A stretch of 64,000 bases of DNA from Paenibacillus xylaniclasticus (GTDB lineage: Bacteria; Bacillota; Bacilli; Paenibacillales; Paenibacillaceae). Every line of letters begins with the position of its first letter. Position 1 is the first letter of the stretch. The stretch is from assembly GCF_004001065.1 (NCBI RefSeq), contig NZ_BIML01000019.1:32522-96521 (forward strand), written 5' to 3'. The notes under the pieces were generated by a model. That model ran no database searches and was not told where the DNA came from. It worked only from the letters and a program-made list of their open reading frames with translations. Below, piece by piece: positions 1-8,272 of this stretch. Made by a program: the position numbers and the translations under genes.

Positions 1-1473
1 TGTAAATCGACCTTGATTAATTGTGATTTTAACATCATTCATAAATGGCTCTTTCACCACAAGCTTTATCCCGTCCAACGACTCAAGCTTGTCTACAGCT
101 TGACTCGTAAAGACACGTTCCTCTGACACTAAAACTCGATGACCTTCAATCTGTCTGGATATGATATTCTCTTGTGAGGTCAGGTAATAATCGATGTCCG
201 TATTCCAAATTCCGGCTGCTTCTTTGGCGTATACAATAGAAACAAGAACAATGAGGATCGAGCAGGCTAGAGATAGCACCAGAAAGATAATTTGCTTGGG
301 GAACAGGCCGAGCTGCATCAACAGCTGCTTGCGCTCGAATTTCCTTATTGAGGTCATATATTGCAGAACGCGCTTAGATATGCTGCCAGGATTGATTAGA
401 GCAGCTCCAATGGTCCCCTTATTGTTCACAATAGATGCTAATGCAGAAACAATTGCAATGGAGTAAACGAGAACACTCCAAAGCAGGATGGCAGGAACGA
501 TTTCTTTCATTACACTTGTATTAAATACTGACATCTTATAAGTGCTGCGGGTAATTGCAAGATGAGCCGCGATAATAATGGGGATAGAAATGATGCTGCT
601 GCCGATAAACATCATGGATATCTGTATGACAGACAGCCTGCCCAAATGTCCTGATGTTGCTCCAACCGTCTTGAGGACAGAAAATTTCTGGCGATTATTG
701 TAATAATAAAACGAGAACAACGTCAAAATCTGAATGGCCGAGGTGACCAAAATCGCCAATTGCAATGCTGTAGAAATATTTTTTAGATTGCGGGCTTCCA
801 ACAATCCTTTATTAAACAACCTCTCGTTAAGAAAGCCCTGGCTCCCCTCTCTTGATATTATTCTCATCATCATCTCAATGTTCTGGTTAACGCTCTGAGA
901 ACGGTCATACCCCACTACATAATTGCTGGACATCCTTATACCTGTCTCACTGGATGAGAGAAATATGCTCGGAAATGATGTAACACCAGAATACAGCCTA
1001 GACGTGTAGTTTTCGACGATGCCTACCAGCCTAAATTCTTTATTGTCTCCTTGAATCGGAATCACTGCAGACTCCCCAACATGCCAATCGGGAAATAGCG
1101 TCTTTAAATAGTAGCTCTCGACCGCTGCTTCCCCAGCCTTCTTAGGAAATCGCCCTTCAACTAGCTCGATATTGCCAATTGATATAAATTTCTCATCTAC
1201 TGCGCCGAGTACAACCTTTCTATCCTTTAGGATGATCGGTTTTGTTGTCTTATACAACCCCACTGGCAATCCGAGAGACGCTGATTCTGCATTCGCTGCA
1301 TCTGTAATGGCTCCGGAATACCCCCCGTATTGTTTCATCGTATTATTAAGCAGTGTTTGCTTAATGGACTCCGTCGAAGTGATAACCGAAACCAATACCG
1401 CAATCGTAAAGGCTAAAGATATTATCGTTAGAACTGTCCAGTTGCTCCTTTGAAGCAATAGCTTGAACGCCAT
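1..1473 (-). CDS. FtsX/MacB-type ABC transporter permease, 3' end cut by window edge
   Basis: Integral membrane subunit of an ABC transporter of the MacB/LolC (FtsX) superfamily. The first 491 residues are inside the window and the frame is still open at base 1. I read an N-terminal membrane helix at about 14-34, an extracytoplasmic domain at about 35-230, three helices near 233-255, 281-305 and 323-347 with the usual VLKTVGAT element between the first two, then a new helix near 393-413 followed by a second extracytoplasmic segment. That repeat layout implies a two-FtsX-domain permease. The ATG lies one base after the stop of the ATPase gene, so the two are translationally coupled. Substrate unknown; the secreted protein upstream is a candidate client. 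Confidence 0.85.
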   Translation of the reverse strand, partial: MAFKLLLQRSNWTVLTIISLAFTIAVLVSVITSTESIKQTLLNNTMKQYGGYSGAITDAANAESASLGLPVGLYKTTKPIILKDRKVVLGAVDEKFISIGNIELVEGRFPKKAGEAAVESYYLKTLFPDWHVGESAVIPIQGDNKEFRLVGIVENYTSRLYSGVTSFPSIFLSSSETGIRMSSNYVVGYDRSQSVNQNIEMMMRIISREGSQGFLNERLFNKGLLEARNLKNISTALQLAILVTSAIQILTLFSFYYYNNRQKFSVLKTVGATSGHLGRLSVIQISMMFIGSSIISIPIIIAAHLAITRSTYKMSVFNTSVMKEIVPAILLWSVLVYSIAIVSALASIVNNKGTIGAALINPGSISKRVLQYMTSIRKFERKQLLMQLGLFPKQIIFLVLSLACSILIVLVSIVYAKEAAGIWNTDIDYYLTSQENIISRQIEGHRVLVSEERVFTSQAVDKLESLDGIKLVVKEPFMNDVKITINQGRFT

Positions 1474-1474
1474 T

Positions 1475-2167
1475 CTATACACGTTCCACACCCTCTTCAA
1501 GCTGTTCCACGACTCCGTCACGAATGAACAGATTCTCATGCGGATACTGAATCGCTCGGTTCTCATGAGTAACCATTAACAAGGTTGCTTTTCTAACCAA
1601 AACACTTTTCATTAGCAAATCAAACACATTGCTTGAGTTAGTGGAGTCGAGGTTACCTGTAGGTTCATCGGCAAAGATAATATCCGGTTGGGTAATTAAC
1701 GCTCGTGCAATAGCGACCCTTTGCTGTTCCCCGCCAGATAGCAGGTAAACTTCTTTATGTAACAATGATCCAATCGCTAACTCGTCCGACAAGTCCTTTA
1801 CATCGCGGTCGGTTAGAGTCAATTTCGGATTAAAATATTTAGGCAGCAGGATATTTTCCTTCGCCGATAATTCGGGTATGAGGTTAAAAGATTGAAAAAC
1901 AAATCCGAAGCTTTTATTGCGAATAAGTGCCTGCTCCTTCTCGGAGAGATCGTAGATTGACCGCTGCTTATAATTTACACTTCCGGTGTCTGGCTTACTC
2001 ATGCCGCCCAATATATTCAATAAGGTCGTCTTGCCCGACCCGCTTTTTCCTCTAATCAGATATATTTTATTTTCTTGAAAATTTAAATACACATTTTTTA
2101 GCTCCTGATGGTCGCTATTAGGATTATATTTTCTACTAATTGATCTAGCGGTAAGAATATCCCCCAT
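1475..2167 (-). CDS. ABC transporter ATPase, MacB/LolD-like
   Basis: Cytoplasmic nucleotide-binding subunit of 230 residues, the usual size for the MacB/LolD group. Visible motifs are Walker [10 protein letters not shown] at about 40-48, the signature [15 protein letters not shown] at about 143-157, Walker B with DEPTGNLD just after it, and the switch histidine in VTHENR. It powers the FtsX permease encoded immediately downstream. The gene follows a small secreted-protein gene, from which it is separated by an intrinsic terminator, so it is probably expressed at a lower level by read-through. This family mostly does mechanotransmission or export of peptides and lipoproteins rather than import. 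Confidence 0.93.
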   Translation of the reverse strand: MGDILTARSISRKYNPNSDHQELKNVYLNFQENKIYLIRGKSGSGKTTLLNILGGMSKPDTGSVNYKQRSIYDLSEKEQALIRNKSFGFVFQSFNLIPELSAKENILLPKYFNPKLTLTDRDVKDLSDELAIGSLLHKEVYLLSGGEQQRVAIARALITQPDIIFADEPTGNLDSTNSSNVFDLLMKSVLVRKATLLMVTHENRAIQYPHENLFIRDGVVEQLEEGVERV

Positions 2168-2214
2168 ACGTAACGGTTCTCCTTAGAGTCAGTGTAGACT
2201 GCTATATTGGCAAA

Positions 2215-2253
2215 AGAGAAAGCAATCCCGCTTCATGCAGGGCTGCTTTCTCT
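2215..2253 (-). terminator. Intrinsic terminator/attenuator after the secreted-protein gene
   Basis: On the minus strand a perfect 10-bp stem AGAGAAAGCA/TGCTTTCTCT is extended by an inner CCC/GGG pairing and followed by TCTCTTTTG. It sits between the secreted protein (2263-2679) and the ABC genes, an arrangement that yields much more of the small protein than of the transporter. Confidence 0.75.
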
Positions 2254-2262
2254 CTGTGTATC

Positions 2263-2679
2263 CTATTGCTTAATATAACCTATTCCATCTATAAAATCGC
2301 TGCCCCCGCCATTCTTAGTCACCTTTACGACATAGTCCCCTTTACTTACAACTCCAAAGTTCTTAGAATATGAATTTCCATCTGCTTTTATTCCCGAAAC
2401 ACTATATTCCGTAAACAAACCTTTTATAATGGATACTGTAAAATTATCCTTATTACTGCTGATCTTTTGACCTTCATACCCGGAGCTATAGTCATAGTCA
2501 TAGGATTGAGCAGTAACATCCGTCGAAGTTGACTTATTATCCAGCGAATGTTCGGTCTTACCTTTTATGCTGTATGAAATCGTAAATGAATATTTACCGC
2601 TATACGCCGATACAGACAAAGCCCCCAGAAATAAAGAACTAACAACAGCACCAACAATCAACTTACTTCTAAGCGCCAC
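2263..2679 (-). CDS. Small secreted protein of unknown function
   Basis: 138 residues. The start is GTG, eight bases after a GGAGGGA ribosome binding site. An N-terminal signal peptide is clear: two basic residues, a hydrophobic core and a VSA cleavage site at about residue 25, leaving a mature protein of about 113 residues. The mature part is rich in Ser, Tyr, Lys and Gly with alternating polar and hydrophobic residues, suggesting a beta-sheet fold; no cysteine is present. I do not recognise a family. It leads a putative operon with an ABC ATPase and an FtsX permease and has its own terminator, a layout often seen for secreted bacteriocin-like or signalling proteins with dedicated transporter or immunity genes. 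That function is inference only. Confidence 0.75.
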   Translation of the reverse strand: MALRSKLIVGAVVSSLFLGALSVSAYSGKYSFTISYSIKGKTEHSLDNKSTSTDVTAQSYDYDYSSGYEGQKISSNKDNFTVSIIKGLFTEYSVSGIKADGNSYSKNFGVVSKGDYVVKVTKNGGGSDFIDGIGYIKQ

Positions 2680-2849
2680 TTATAAATTCCCTCCATCCAA
2701 TTTAATGAGTGTAATATTAGCTAATAATTACAATAAAAGGTTAAATCATTCTATCTATATAAGTCAATGTATTTTCTAATATTGGTAATTTATTACTAGT
2801 TTTGCGCAGTAACCCGCCCCTTCAGCCATAGGCCAGCAACAGGCCAAAT

Positions 2850-2896
2850 AGCCCGATCGATGTGAGCGTCTCGAGACCGCTCACGTCAATCGGGCT
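2850..2896. terminator. Large inverted repeat, possible bidirectional terminator
   Basis: AGCCCGAT (2850-2857) pairs with ATCGGGCT (2889-2896) and encloses TGAGCG/CGCTCA, giving a long GC-rich hairpin. T-tracts on both sides are weak, so termination is likely but not certain. It separates the spoIIE side from the secreted-protein operon. I see no gene between 2680 and 2970. A TTGACT at 2762-2767 (minus) could be the -35 of the secreted-protein gene, but no good -10 follows. Confidence 0.5.
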
Positions 2897-2970
2897 TTCA
2901 TAACTTGCATGCCGAGACGCACGAATGGGCACGTTCTCGGCGGATTCATTATAACAGCCGGGAGATAAGC

Positions 2971-3522
2971 TTATGCCAACCTCCAGCAGCCTTCCCTGAC
3001 TGAACCTGGAGGCACCCGAATGGGCGGGCTGCTTCGTCGTAATTTACGGGAGGAGGTAGTATGGGCTGCCAGCCAATCGGTACCCATTCGCATTCGGACC
3101 GTGTGTGCCGCGGCGATCCGCCGCCGCGTTCGTATGCGCATTCGCGCTTTCGGATGCCCAGGCGCTCGTGTCGACCGTTTTGGTTCCGCTTGTGCTTGGG
3201 TCAACCGCACTGGCAATGGTAACGGCAGCCGCGTTAGTAAAGACCCCGCGAGCGGCATCAAAGGCTGTACCCCAGCAGCGTGCTGGACATAGCGGACCTC
3301 TGATGATGACTCTTTATTAACCTCTTTAGTCTCTATTAACATTACAGACTCTAGTGACTTCATTGGCTCTATTGACTCTATTGACTCTATTGACTCTATT
3401 GACTCTACCGGCTCTATCGCTTCCACTACAGCCGGCTTCTGCTGCTCCTCCTGCACATTCCGCTGGCGACTTACCTTCTCCCTCGATACTCTCTTCCCAT
3501 TCACACTGACTCTCCACTTCAT
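2971..3522 (-). CDS. Uncertain ORF coupled to spoIIE, possibly frameshifted or degenerate
   Basis: 183 codons starting at an ATG one base after the spoIIE stop, with a GGTGAG ribosome binding site, so translation by coupling is plausible. Residues 1-80 look like a real low-complexity Glu/Ser/Val protein and include a tandem E-S-I tract coded by a perfect 9-nt repeat. From about residue 90 the composition turns Arg/Pro rich, which looks like the wrong frame. The minus-strand frame that carries GVFTNAAAVTIASAV, which is one base later, reads an Ala/Thr/Ser-rich stretch and stops near 3050, so a frameshift is possible. In B. subtilis this place holds yabS (a vWA protein); nothing here resembles it. 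No function assigned. Confidence 0.35.
   Translation of the reverse strand: MKWRVSVNGKRVSREKVSRQRNVQEEQQKPAVVEAIEPVESIESIESIESIEPMKSLESVMLIETKEVNKESSSEVRYVQHAAGVQPLMPLAGSLLTRLPLPLPVRLTQAQAEPKRSTRAPGHPKARMRIRTRRRIAAAHTVRMRMGTDWLAAHTTSSRKLRRSSPPIRVPPGSVREGCWRLA
3370..3405. repeat. Four perfect copies of a 9-nt tandem repeat
   Basis: TATTGACTC is repeated four times, flanked by degenerate copies. In the minus-strand ORF it codes an in-frame E-S-I tract, so copy-number change would vary length without shifting frame. Confidence 0.9.
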
Positions 3523-3523
3523 A

Positions 3524-6001
3524 TTAGCTCACCGTCCTTGGGCGCTCAAAGCGCGGAATACCGGTCCAGCGAAAAGTCGCCCATTCCGGCTGATGCTTGT
3601 CCACTCTTGCGACAACGACCGTCATATCGTCCACTATATCGCCCTTATGATGACGCACAACTCTGTCGAGCAGCGTGTCGGCGATTTCTTGCGGCTCGGT
3701 TGCGTTAATCTCTTGAATGATCCGCTTCATCCACATCTCCTTGTTCACCGCATGTCCAGGCGCATCATAAATGCCGTCGGTCATCATAATGAGCGTATCG
3801 CCCGGCTGGAGCTGCATCGTGATGAGATCGACATCAATGTCCTGCAGAATGCCGATTGGAAGGTTGTTCGCCGTTACCGGAATCACCTCGTTACCCCGTT
3901 TAATGAAGCTTGGCGTCGAGCCGATCTTCAAGAACGTCGTCTTGGCCGTATACATATCGATCAAAGCAACATCAACCGTGGCGAATACTTCATCAGGTGA
4001 GCGCAGCAGCAGCACTGAATTAACCGATTTAATCGCCAGCCGCTCGTCCATTCCAGATTGAAGCAGCTGTTGTAAAATGGTTAACGCCGTACTGCTTTCC
4101 AGCCGCGCCCGCTCACCGTTGCCCATACCGTCGCTGATTGCGACCGCAAATTTGCCATTCCCAAGCTCAATAGTGCTGAAGCTGTCACCTGACAGCAGGT
4201 CGCCTCCTTTAGCCACACCGGCTACCCCAGTTTCCACTTCAAATTCCTTCGCCGAACCAAATGTCACAAGCGCTGGCTCACCCGGCTTTTCCGGATAACG
4301 CTCCGACTTGACCGCAATATGCTCGCCAAGTATGTCTGTCAGCAGCGGCGCAATAATTTTACGGCATTCGTCGTACCCCCTCGCGAACGTATGGTACACC
4401 TCAACCTCGACATTCCCCTCCTCCAAACTAATAATATCGATGCCGCTGATCGACAGCCCAAGTCCCTCTAACGCCTCCCGAATTTGCTCCTCCTGCAGGT
4501 GAAGCATCTGCCCCTCTCGCTTAATCTCCTTCGCTAAATCCTCCATCACCTGCGACACACCCGACAATTGATCCGCGACCAACTGGCGGGATTCAATAAT
4601 TTGTTTCTTCCAATGCTGATCGTTCTTGTACAGCTCATACTGCTGCTGCATAACACCAATGACCTGCTGCGGCTTTACGCAGTGCGTCGTCCACTCTCTT
4701 GGCATATCTTTATTCGCAAGCTTCTTCCCTTCTTCTACAGATGTCATCATATCGGTCATAAGCTTGTACGTTTGATAGAACTTTCCTTCCCAGCACATAC
4801 TACGGCGATGGCAGGATTGGCAGCTTCTTTCCGCAACCGCATTCATGAAATGATTGAATTTCTCCTCTTTCTTCACCGCCTCGACTGCTCCATTCAGCTG
4901 ACCAAAGCTCTTCGACAGCTGGCGGAACACCTCCGAGAACTGCTCGACGCGCTCAGCGGTCACTTGACGCACCCGTCGAGCATACTCGTGCTGGGATTTA
5001 ACATGCTCCTGCGTACCTGGCACATATCTAGAGATCATGCGAGTCATAATGCGTGGGGTTAATAGGAACAGCACGGCAGCGGCAACTGATTCATAAGTGG
5101 ATGACATAACGTCCGATTGATTGCCAATATATATGGACAAAATAGAAGTGCCGAGCAGCATACCGAACGATACTGCCATTTTACCTCCGTCACGCATAAG
5201 TCCAGCCAGCAAGCCTGCGAAGGCAAGCAAGCTCATCTGTACGATTGCATTAAAATCAGCGAGGCTTAAGATAAGTCCAGCCACGACTCCGACTGAGGCG
5301 CCAAGCGGCGCTCCGCCGGCGAAGGCGAACAACAGCAGCATGTAACGAGACATGACATGCTCGCAAGACATGCCGCTAATGCTCCAGCCAACCGCCCCTG
5401 TCATAATCGAAGCCATCAGAATCATAAGACAAATGATCTCTTCGTTGCGCAGCCCGCTCGTCCGCTTCGTCATCGTCATCACAGGAATCGCCTGAACGAA
5501 TACAAGCGTCAGCACAAAGGACAGTGACGCTTCAACGACGATCATCAACAAATCATACCAGCCGAGCAGATTATCAATGACAGTACCGAACAGCTGAACG
5601 AGTAGCGTAGAGATAAACACGAGCAGCGGCGCATAGGACAGCTCGGCTTTCTCATAAGCTTCAAGCCCTTTCACCAATAAGAAAACGACCGCAAGCTCCA
5701 TTGCAATCCAAACGGGCGAAGGAACGGGAGAGAAGAAGCTTCCCGCGACAAGCGCTACACCTGCCCAGAAGCTAGCATCTCTTCTCAAAAAATACAAAAC
5801 GGCGAAATAGGCAGCGGCAAACGGCATGAGCGATTCCAATAAGACAGCTCGTCCCAGCAGAAATCCGACGACAACTAGAAGGATTGTCCACTTCTTAGCG
5901 GCAATGAATTGGAACAGCTTGCGGCTGGCAGCCCAATCTCTCCCCTTGCGGACCGCGCGCTGCACTACAGCCGTTCCTGCCTGCTGTACATCTGGAAACA
6001 T
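3524..6001 (-). CDS. spoIIE: Stage II sporulation protein E, serine phosphatase
   Basis: Membrane PP2C-type phosphatase that dephosphorylates SpoIIAA in the forespore to release SigF, and that also acts with FtsZ at the polar septum. The chosen ATG gives 825 residues (827 in B. subtilis) and follows a GAGGAG site by ten bases; an earlier in-frame ATG at 6040 and the longer open frame have no ribosome binding site. About ten membrane helices occupy residues ~35-325, beginning with ILLVVVGFLLGRA. A cysteine motif SCQSCHRRSMC lies in the central region. The C-terminal PP2C domain (~580-815) has GDSFS, ISDGMGNGERA and MMTDGIYDAPG with the metal-binding aspartates present. It lies downstream of yabR and has its own promoter. 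Confidence 0.96.
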   Translation of the reverse strand: MFPDVQQAGTAVVQRAVRKGRDWAASRKLFQFIAAKKWTILLVVVGFLLGRAVLLESLMPFAAAYFAVLYFLRRDASFWAGVALVAGSFFSPVPSPVWIAMELAVVFLLVKGLEAYEKAELSYAPLLVFISTLLVQLFGTVIDNLLGWYDLLMIVVEASLSFVLTLVFVQAIPVMTMTKRTSGLRNEEIICLMILMASIMTGAVGWSISGMSCEHVMSRYMLLLFAFAGGAPLGASVGVVAGLILSLADFNAIVQMSLLAFAGLLAGLMRDGGKMAVSFGMLLGTSILSIYIGNQSDVMSSTYESVAAAVLFLLTPRIMTRMISRYVPGTQEHVKSQHEYARRVRQVTAERVEQFSEVFRQLSKSFGQLNGAVEAVKKEEKFNHFMNAVAERSCQSCHRRSMCWEGKFYQTYKLMTDMMTSVEEGKKLANKDMPREWTTHCVKPQQVIGVMQQQYELYKNDQHWKKQIIESRQLVADQLSGVSQVMEDLAKEIKREGQMLHLQEEQIREALEGLGLSISGIDIISLEEGNVEVEVYHTFARGYDECRKIIAPLLTDILGEHIAVKSERYPEKPGEPALVTFGSAKEFEVETGVAGVAKGGDLLSGDSFSTIELGNGKFAVAISDGMGNGERARLESSTALTILQQLLQSGMDERLAIKSVNSVLLLRSPDEVFATVDVALIDMYTAKTTFLKIGSTPSFIKRGNEVIPVTANNLPIGILQDIDVDLITMQLQPGDTLIMMTDGIYDAPGHAVNKEMWMKRIIQEINATEPQEIADTLLDRVVRHHKGDIVDDMTVVVARVDKHQPEWATFRWTGIPRFERPRTVS

Positions 6002-6061
6002 GATCAGCTTGCTCCTCTCTTTCACGAGACACACCACCATTTCCGAATTAATGTGAGTCCC

Positions 6062-6130
6062 ATTATAGAGGCCTGTTTTTATAAAGTTTGTCACAACTCG
6101 TTCATTGCAGCTAATTTTTTTCCGACAAAA
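6062..6130 (-). promoter_or_regulatory. spoIIE promoter with 21-bp spacer and Spo0A-box-like site
   Basis: Minus strand: -35 GTGACA (6089-6094) and -10 TATAAT (6062-6067) separated by 21 bp, the abnormal spacing known for Spo0A-activated SigA promoters such as B. subtilis spoIIE and spoIIG. TTTTGTCGGA (6121-6130) differs by one base from the 0A-box core TGTCGAA. The rest of the 6002-6368 gap holds only the yabR terminator; no tRNA was found here, although B. subtilis has two at this place. Confidence 0.65.
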
Positions 6131-6327
6131 CGTTCTTCGCGCCGCACGCTTGTCGGCAACGTGTTCGTTCAGGCCCAGACTGGGTTTGAATGCGATTGCC
6201 AGGAGGACTTGCGCGTATCCCGTCGCTGGAGACGACACGATCCGTGTGGCAATAAGCGTCCTCTATTGTCGGGATTACCGGAGTTTCAGGGGAAAGTTTT
6301 TGGAATACGACTCCATAACGCAAAAAA

Positions 6328-6349
6328 AGCAGAACCCGTAGGTTCTGCT
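6328..6349 (-). terminator. Intrinsic terminator of yabR
   Basis: Perfect 9-bp stem AGCAGAACC/GGTTCTGCT with a CGTA-type loop, followed on the minus strand by seven T residues. Confidence 0.9.
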
Positions 6350-6368
6350 TTGCATCCGCATTATGATG

Positions 6369-6848
6369 TTATACCCGCTTGGCACCGCGACCGCCGCGTT
6401 TGCCCTCGGTATTCTTCTTGAGGGAAGAAATGCGTTCTTCACTGTCTTTCAGGAAGCGCGACATTTTGTCTTCGAATGACGGTTTTCCATACGGCGCTTT
6501 ACCAGAGGATGACTTGAACGGGCGTCCGCCGCGGTCTTGTCCACCGCCGCCGCCACGATTAAATCCGCCTGGACGCGGCTCGCGCGCTTGCGGTGCCAGT
6601 TGACCTTCTGGCCGGTCGATTGCCTGTTTAATGGATAAGCCGATCTTGCCGTCCTTGTCGACATTAATGACTTTCACCTTAACAATGTCATCTAACTTCA
6701 GGTGATCCTTGACGTCCTTAACGTAGTTGTCGGCTATCTCGGAGATATGAACAAGACCCGTCACGCCTCCAGACAAATCGACGAATGCTCCGAAATGCGT
6801 GATGCCTGTCACTTTCCCCTCTAACTTTGCGCCCACTTCAATTGCCAT
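6369..6848 (-). CDS. yabR: S1-domain RNA-binding protein YabR
   Basis: 159 residues; B. subtilis YabR is shorter (about 128). An S1 RNA-binding domain fills residues 1-75, with the usual GAFVDL and GLVHISEIA elements. The remaining half is low complexity and rich in Gly and Arg, including an RGGGGGQDRGGR segment, which resembles RGG-type RNA-binding tails and is likely disordered. A GGGAGGA site precedes the ATG. It follows divIC but has a consensus promoter of its own (6917-6946). Probable role is RNA binding linked to ribosomes or RNA turnover; the precise target in this family is not established. Confidence 0.92.
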   Translation of the reverse strand: MAIEVGAKLEGKVTGITHFGAFVDLSGGVTGLVHISEIADNYVKDVKDHLKLDDIVKVKVINVDKDGKIGLSIKQAIDRPEGQLAPQAREPRPGGFNRGGGGGQDRGGRPFKSSSGKAPYGKPSFEDKMSRFLKDSEERISSLKKNTEGKRGGRGAKRV

Positions 6849-6916
6849 AAAAGAAAACGTTCCTCCCTAAGGAATTATACATGACGGTCCTTAAATAAAA
6901 GACCTTACTAAAAATG

Positions 6917-6946
6917 ATTATAGCTTACCGAAGAAAGCAAGGTCAA
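6917..6946 (-). promoter_or_regulatory. SigA promoter of yabR
   Basis: Minus strand TTGACC (6941-6946), 18-bp spacer, TATAAT (6917-6922), about 70 bases upstream of the yabR start. Confidence 0.7.
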
Positions 6947-6980
6947 CAGACGAAAAACCCGATTTGATAAGGTTTAGCGT

Positions 6981-7292
6981 CTATTCGGTCACCTCAATCA
7001 CTTTCTCGCCCTCGCGCACCATCCCCTGCTTATTGGCTAGCTGGCCGATATATTCAGGATCGTGAAGACGCTCGATTTCCTGCTTAAGGTTAGCAATCTG
7101 CCGTTCGGTGGCCGCCTTCTCCGACTTCGCTTCGGACAGCCTTCCGGACTCGACATTCAGCCGATGCTCTTGGTTAATCAGCGCGTACAATGCCCAGCAC
7201 GAGAAGATTACAATTCCGGCAATATAGAACCGCATACGCCGCTTTGTCCCGGATGCCGCCGATTGCCCCGATTGTCGTCTTTCATTCGCCAT
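6981..7292 (-). CDS. divIC: Septum formation initiator DivIC
   Basis: Small bitopic division protein that joins FtsL and DivIB in the divisome. The ATG at 7292 follows an AAAGGTGGT site and gives 103 residues; the longer open frame lacks a site. A basic cytoplasmic N-terminus (to ~20) is followed by a membrane helix at about 22-40 and an extracytoplasmic coiled coil at about 45-80 that ends with the conserved HDPEYIGQLANKQ element. It lies 17 bases after yabQ in the conserved yabP-yabQ-divIC-yabR order. Confidence 0.93.
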   Translation of the reverse strand: MANERRQSGQSAASGTKRRMRFYIAGIVIFSCWALYALINQEHRLNVESGRLSEAKSEKAATERQIANLKQEIERLHDPEYIGQLANKQGMVREGEKVIEVTE

Positions 7293-7309
7293 GAACACTG
7301 TACCACCTT

Positions 7310-7933
7310 TCACGATGATGAACGTCCGAACGTCCGCTTCCACCACTCACGAATCCAGTGAAAGAATCGCGTCGTCTTCTCCTTCAGCTCCCAGCCTGCA
7401 ACGACAGGTCGTAGCCGCTTGAGCAACGGCCGCAGCAGCGGCCCTAGCATCCAGCGTCCGAGAAACCAAAAAGGACGCATCAATTGTACCACAATTTTAA
7501 AAGAGAATATAGTAAGCGCCGCGAAAAAACCAATCAGCACTTTACCCAGCTTGTACAATGCAATCATCGGCCGCCATATGAGCAAATCGAACAAGCGGAT
7601 TGCCAGACCAATTAAATAGCGTATCGCCTCGATCGTCCATCGGACAATCGCGATGACCGCTCGACTAAGCATAAGAAAATAAATGATGACTCCAACTGCC
7701 AATCCCAGGAACACGTACGCCCGCACCTCGCCATTATTGCCGGCGGACAGCGCCTGGAACACGATGAAAGTCGCTGCCGCCCAGTAGAGCAAGTCGAACA
7801 GAGGGAGCGTCCACTTGGCGAAGCGCAGCTCGTGCGAGACGACGCGATAGCCGTCGAAGACGACACCCATGCCGATGCCGGACAGCAGCATGAGGCCCAT
7901 CGTAAGCCACTGTTCACTTAACGTTAAGTTCAC
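7310..7933 (-). CDS. yabQ: Spore cortex biosynthesis membrane protein YabQ
   Basis: 207-residue membrane protein needed for spore cortex formation in B. subtilis, localised to the forespore membranes. I see about four hydrophobic helices within residues 10-150 and a basic, Trp- and Arg-rich C-terminal tail. The start is GTG and overlaps the yabP stop (GTGA), so the two are translationally coupled. Expected control is by SigE in the mother cell, shared with yabP. The C-terminal tail after residue 100 is more hydrophobic and longer than I would expect, but the N-terminal domain and gene order fit well. Confidence 0.92.
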   Translation of the reverse strand: MNLTLSEQWLTMGLMLLSGIGMGVVFDGYRVVSHELRFAKWTLPLFDLLYWAAATFIVFQALSAGNNGEVRAYVFLGLAVGVIIYFLMLSRAVIAIVRWTIEAIRYLIGLAIRLFDLLIWRPMIALYKLGKVLIGFFAALTIFSFKIVVQLMRPFWFLGRWMLGPLLRPLLKRLRPVVAGWELKEKTTRFFHWIREWWKRTFGRSSS

Positions 7934-8214
7934 TTGAACAGCTTCCCGAACAGCCCTTTGGACTTCGTCTGCGAGCTGCCATCCAAATAGGCGAGCGAAT
8001 GGATCAGCCCTTCAATTGCAACCTGCCCCTGCTCAAGGCTAAGATGCTTCATATGCAGATTTTGTCCCCGAACGGTTAGAAATCCAAGATCGGTCTCGAG
8101 CAGAAACTCCTCGCTGTCAAAGCTGTCAACGTTCAGCACGCCTGTCAATTCTAGCAGCTTGCGGTTCATCATCTTCATCTCTTGCCGCTTCTGGCCCTTG
8201 CCTTGTTCCAACAT
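7930..8214 (-). CDS. yabP: Sporulation protein YabP
   Basis: 94 residues, YabP/YqfC family, required for cortex formation and coupled to yabQ. The core reads LLELTGVLNVDSFDSEEFLL followed by a short beta-rich region ending at the LAYLD segment, typical of the family. The ribosome binding site GGAGGGG lies 7-13 bases before the ATG but is inside a 14-bp stem (8219-8259), so initiation may be controlled. In other Bacillota yabP directly follows yabO (rqcP); here 9.3 kb separate them. Confidence 0.93.
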   Translation of the reverse strand: MLEQGKGQKRQEMKMMNRKLLELTGVLNVDSFDSEEFLLETDLGFLTVRGQNLHMKHLSLEQGQVAIEGLIHSLAYLDGSSQTKSKGLFGKLFK

Positions 8215-8218
8215 AGAC

Positions 8219-8259
8219 GCGTCCCCTCCTTCGAGACTAGCCTATGAAGAAGGGGACGC
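8219..8259 (-). promoter_or_regulatory. Stem-loop sequestering the yabP ribosome binding site
   Basis: On the minus strand a 14-bp stem with one G-U pair and a 13-base loop is formed by 8246-8259 (5' arm) and 8219-8232 (3' arm). The 3' arm is GAAGGAGGGGACGC and contains the whole Shine-Dalgarno sequence of yabP. No T-tract follows, so it is not a normal terminator. Read-through RNA from the operon upstream would hide the yabP start. Confidence 0.7.
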
Positions 8260-8272
8260 TATTAGAACATCT

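Noticed and set aside
3105..3320. Plus-strand hydrophobic frame opposite the odd ORF after spoIIE
   Set aside because: GTG start without a site; hydrophobicity is the complement of an Ala/Thr/Ser-rich minus-strand frame.
6130..6327. tRNA genes expected upstream of spoIIE by comparison with B. subtilis
   Set aside because: No GGTTCRANYCC arm or cloverleaf could be found in the gap.
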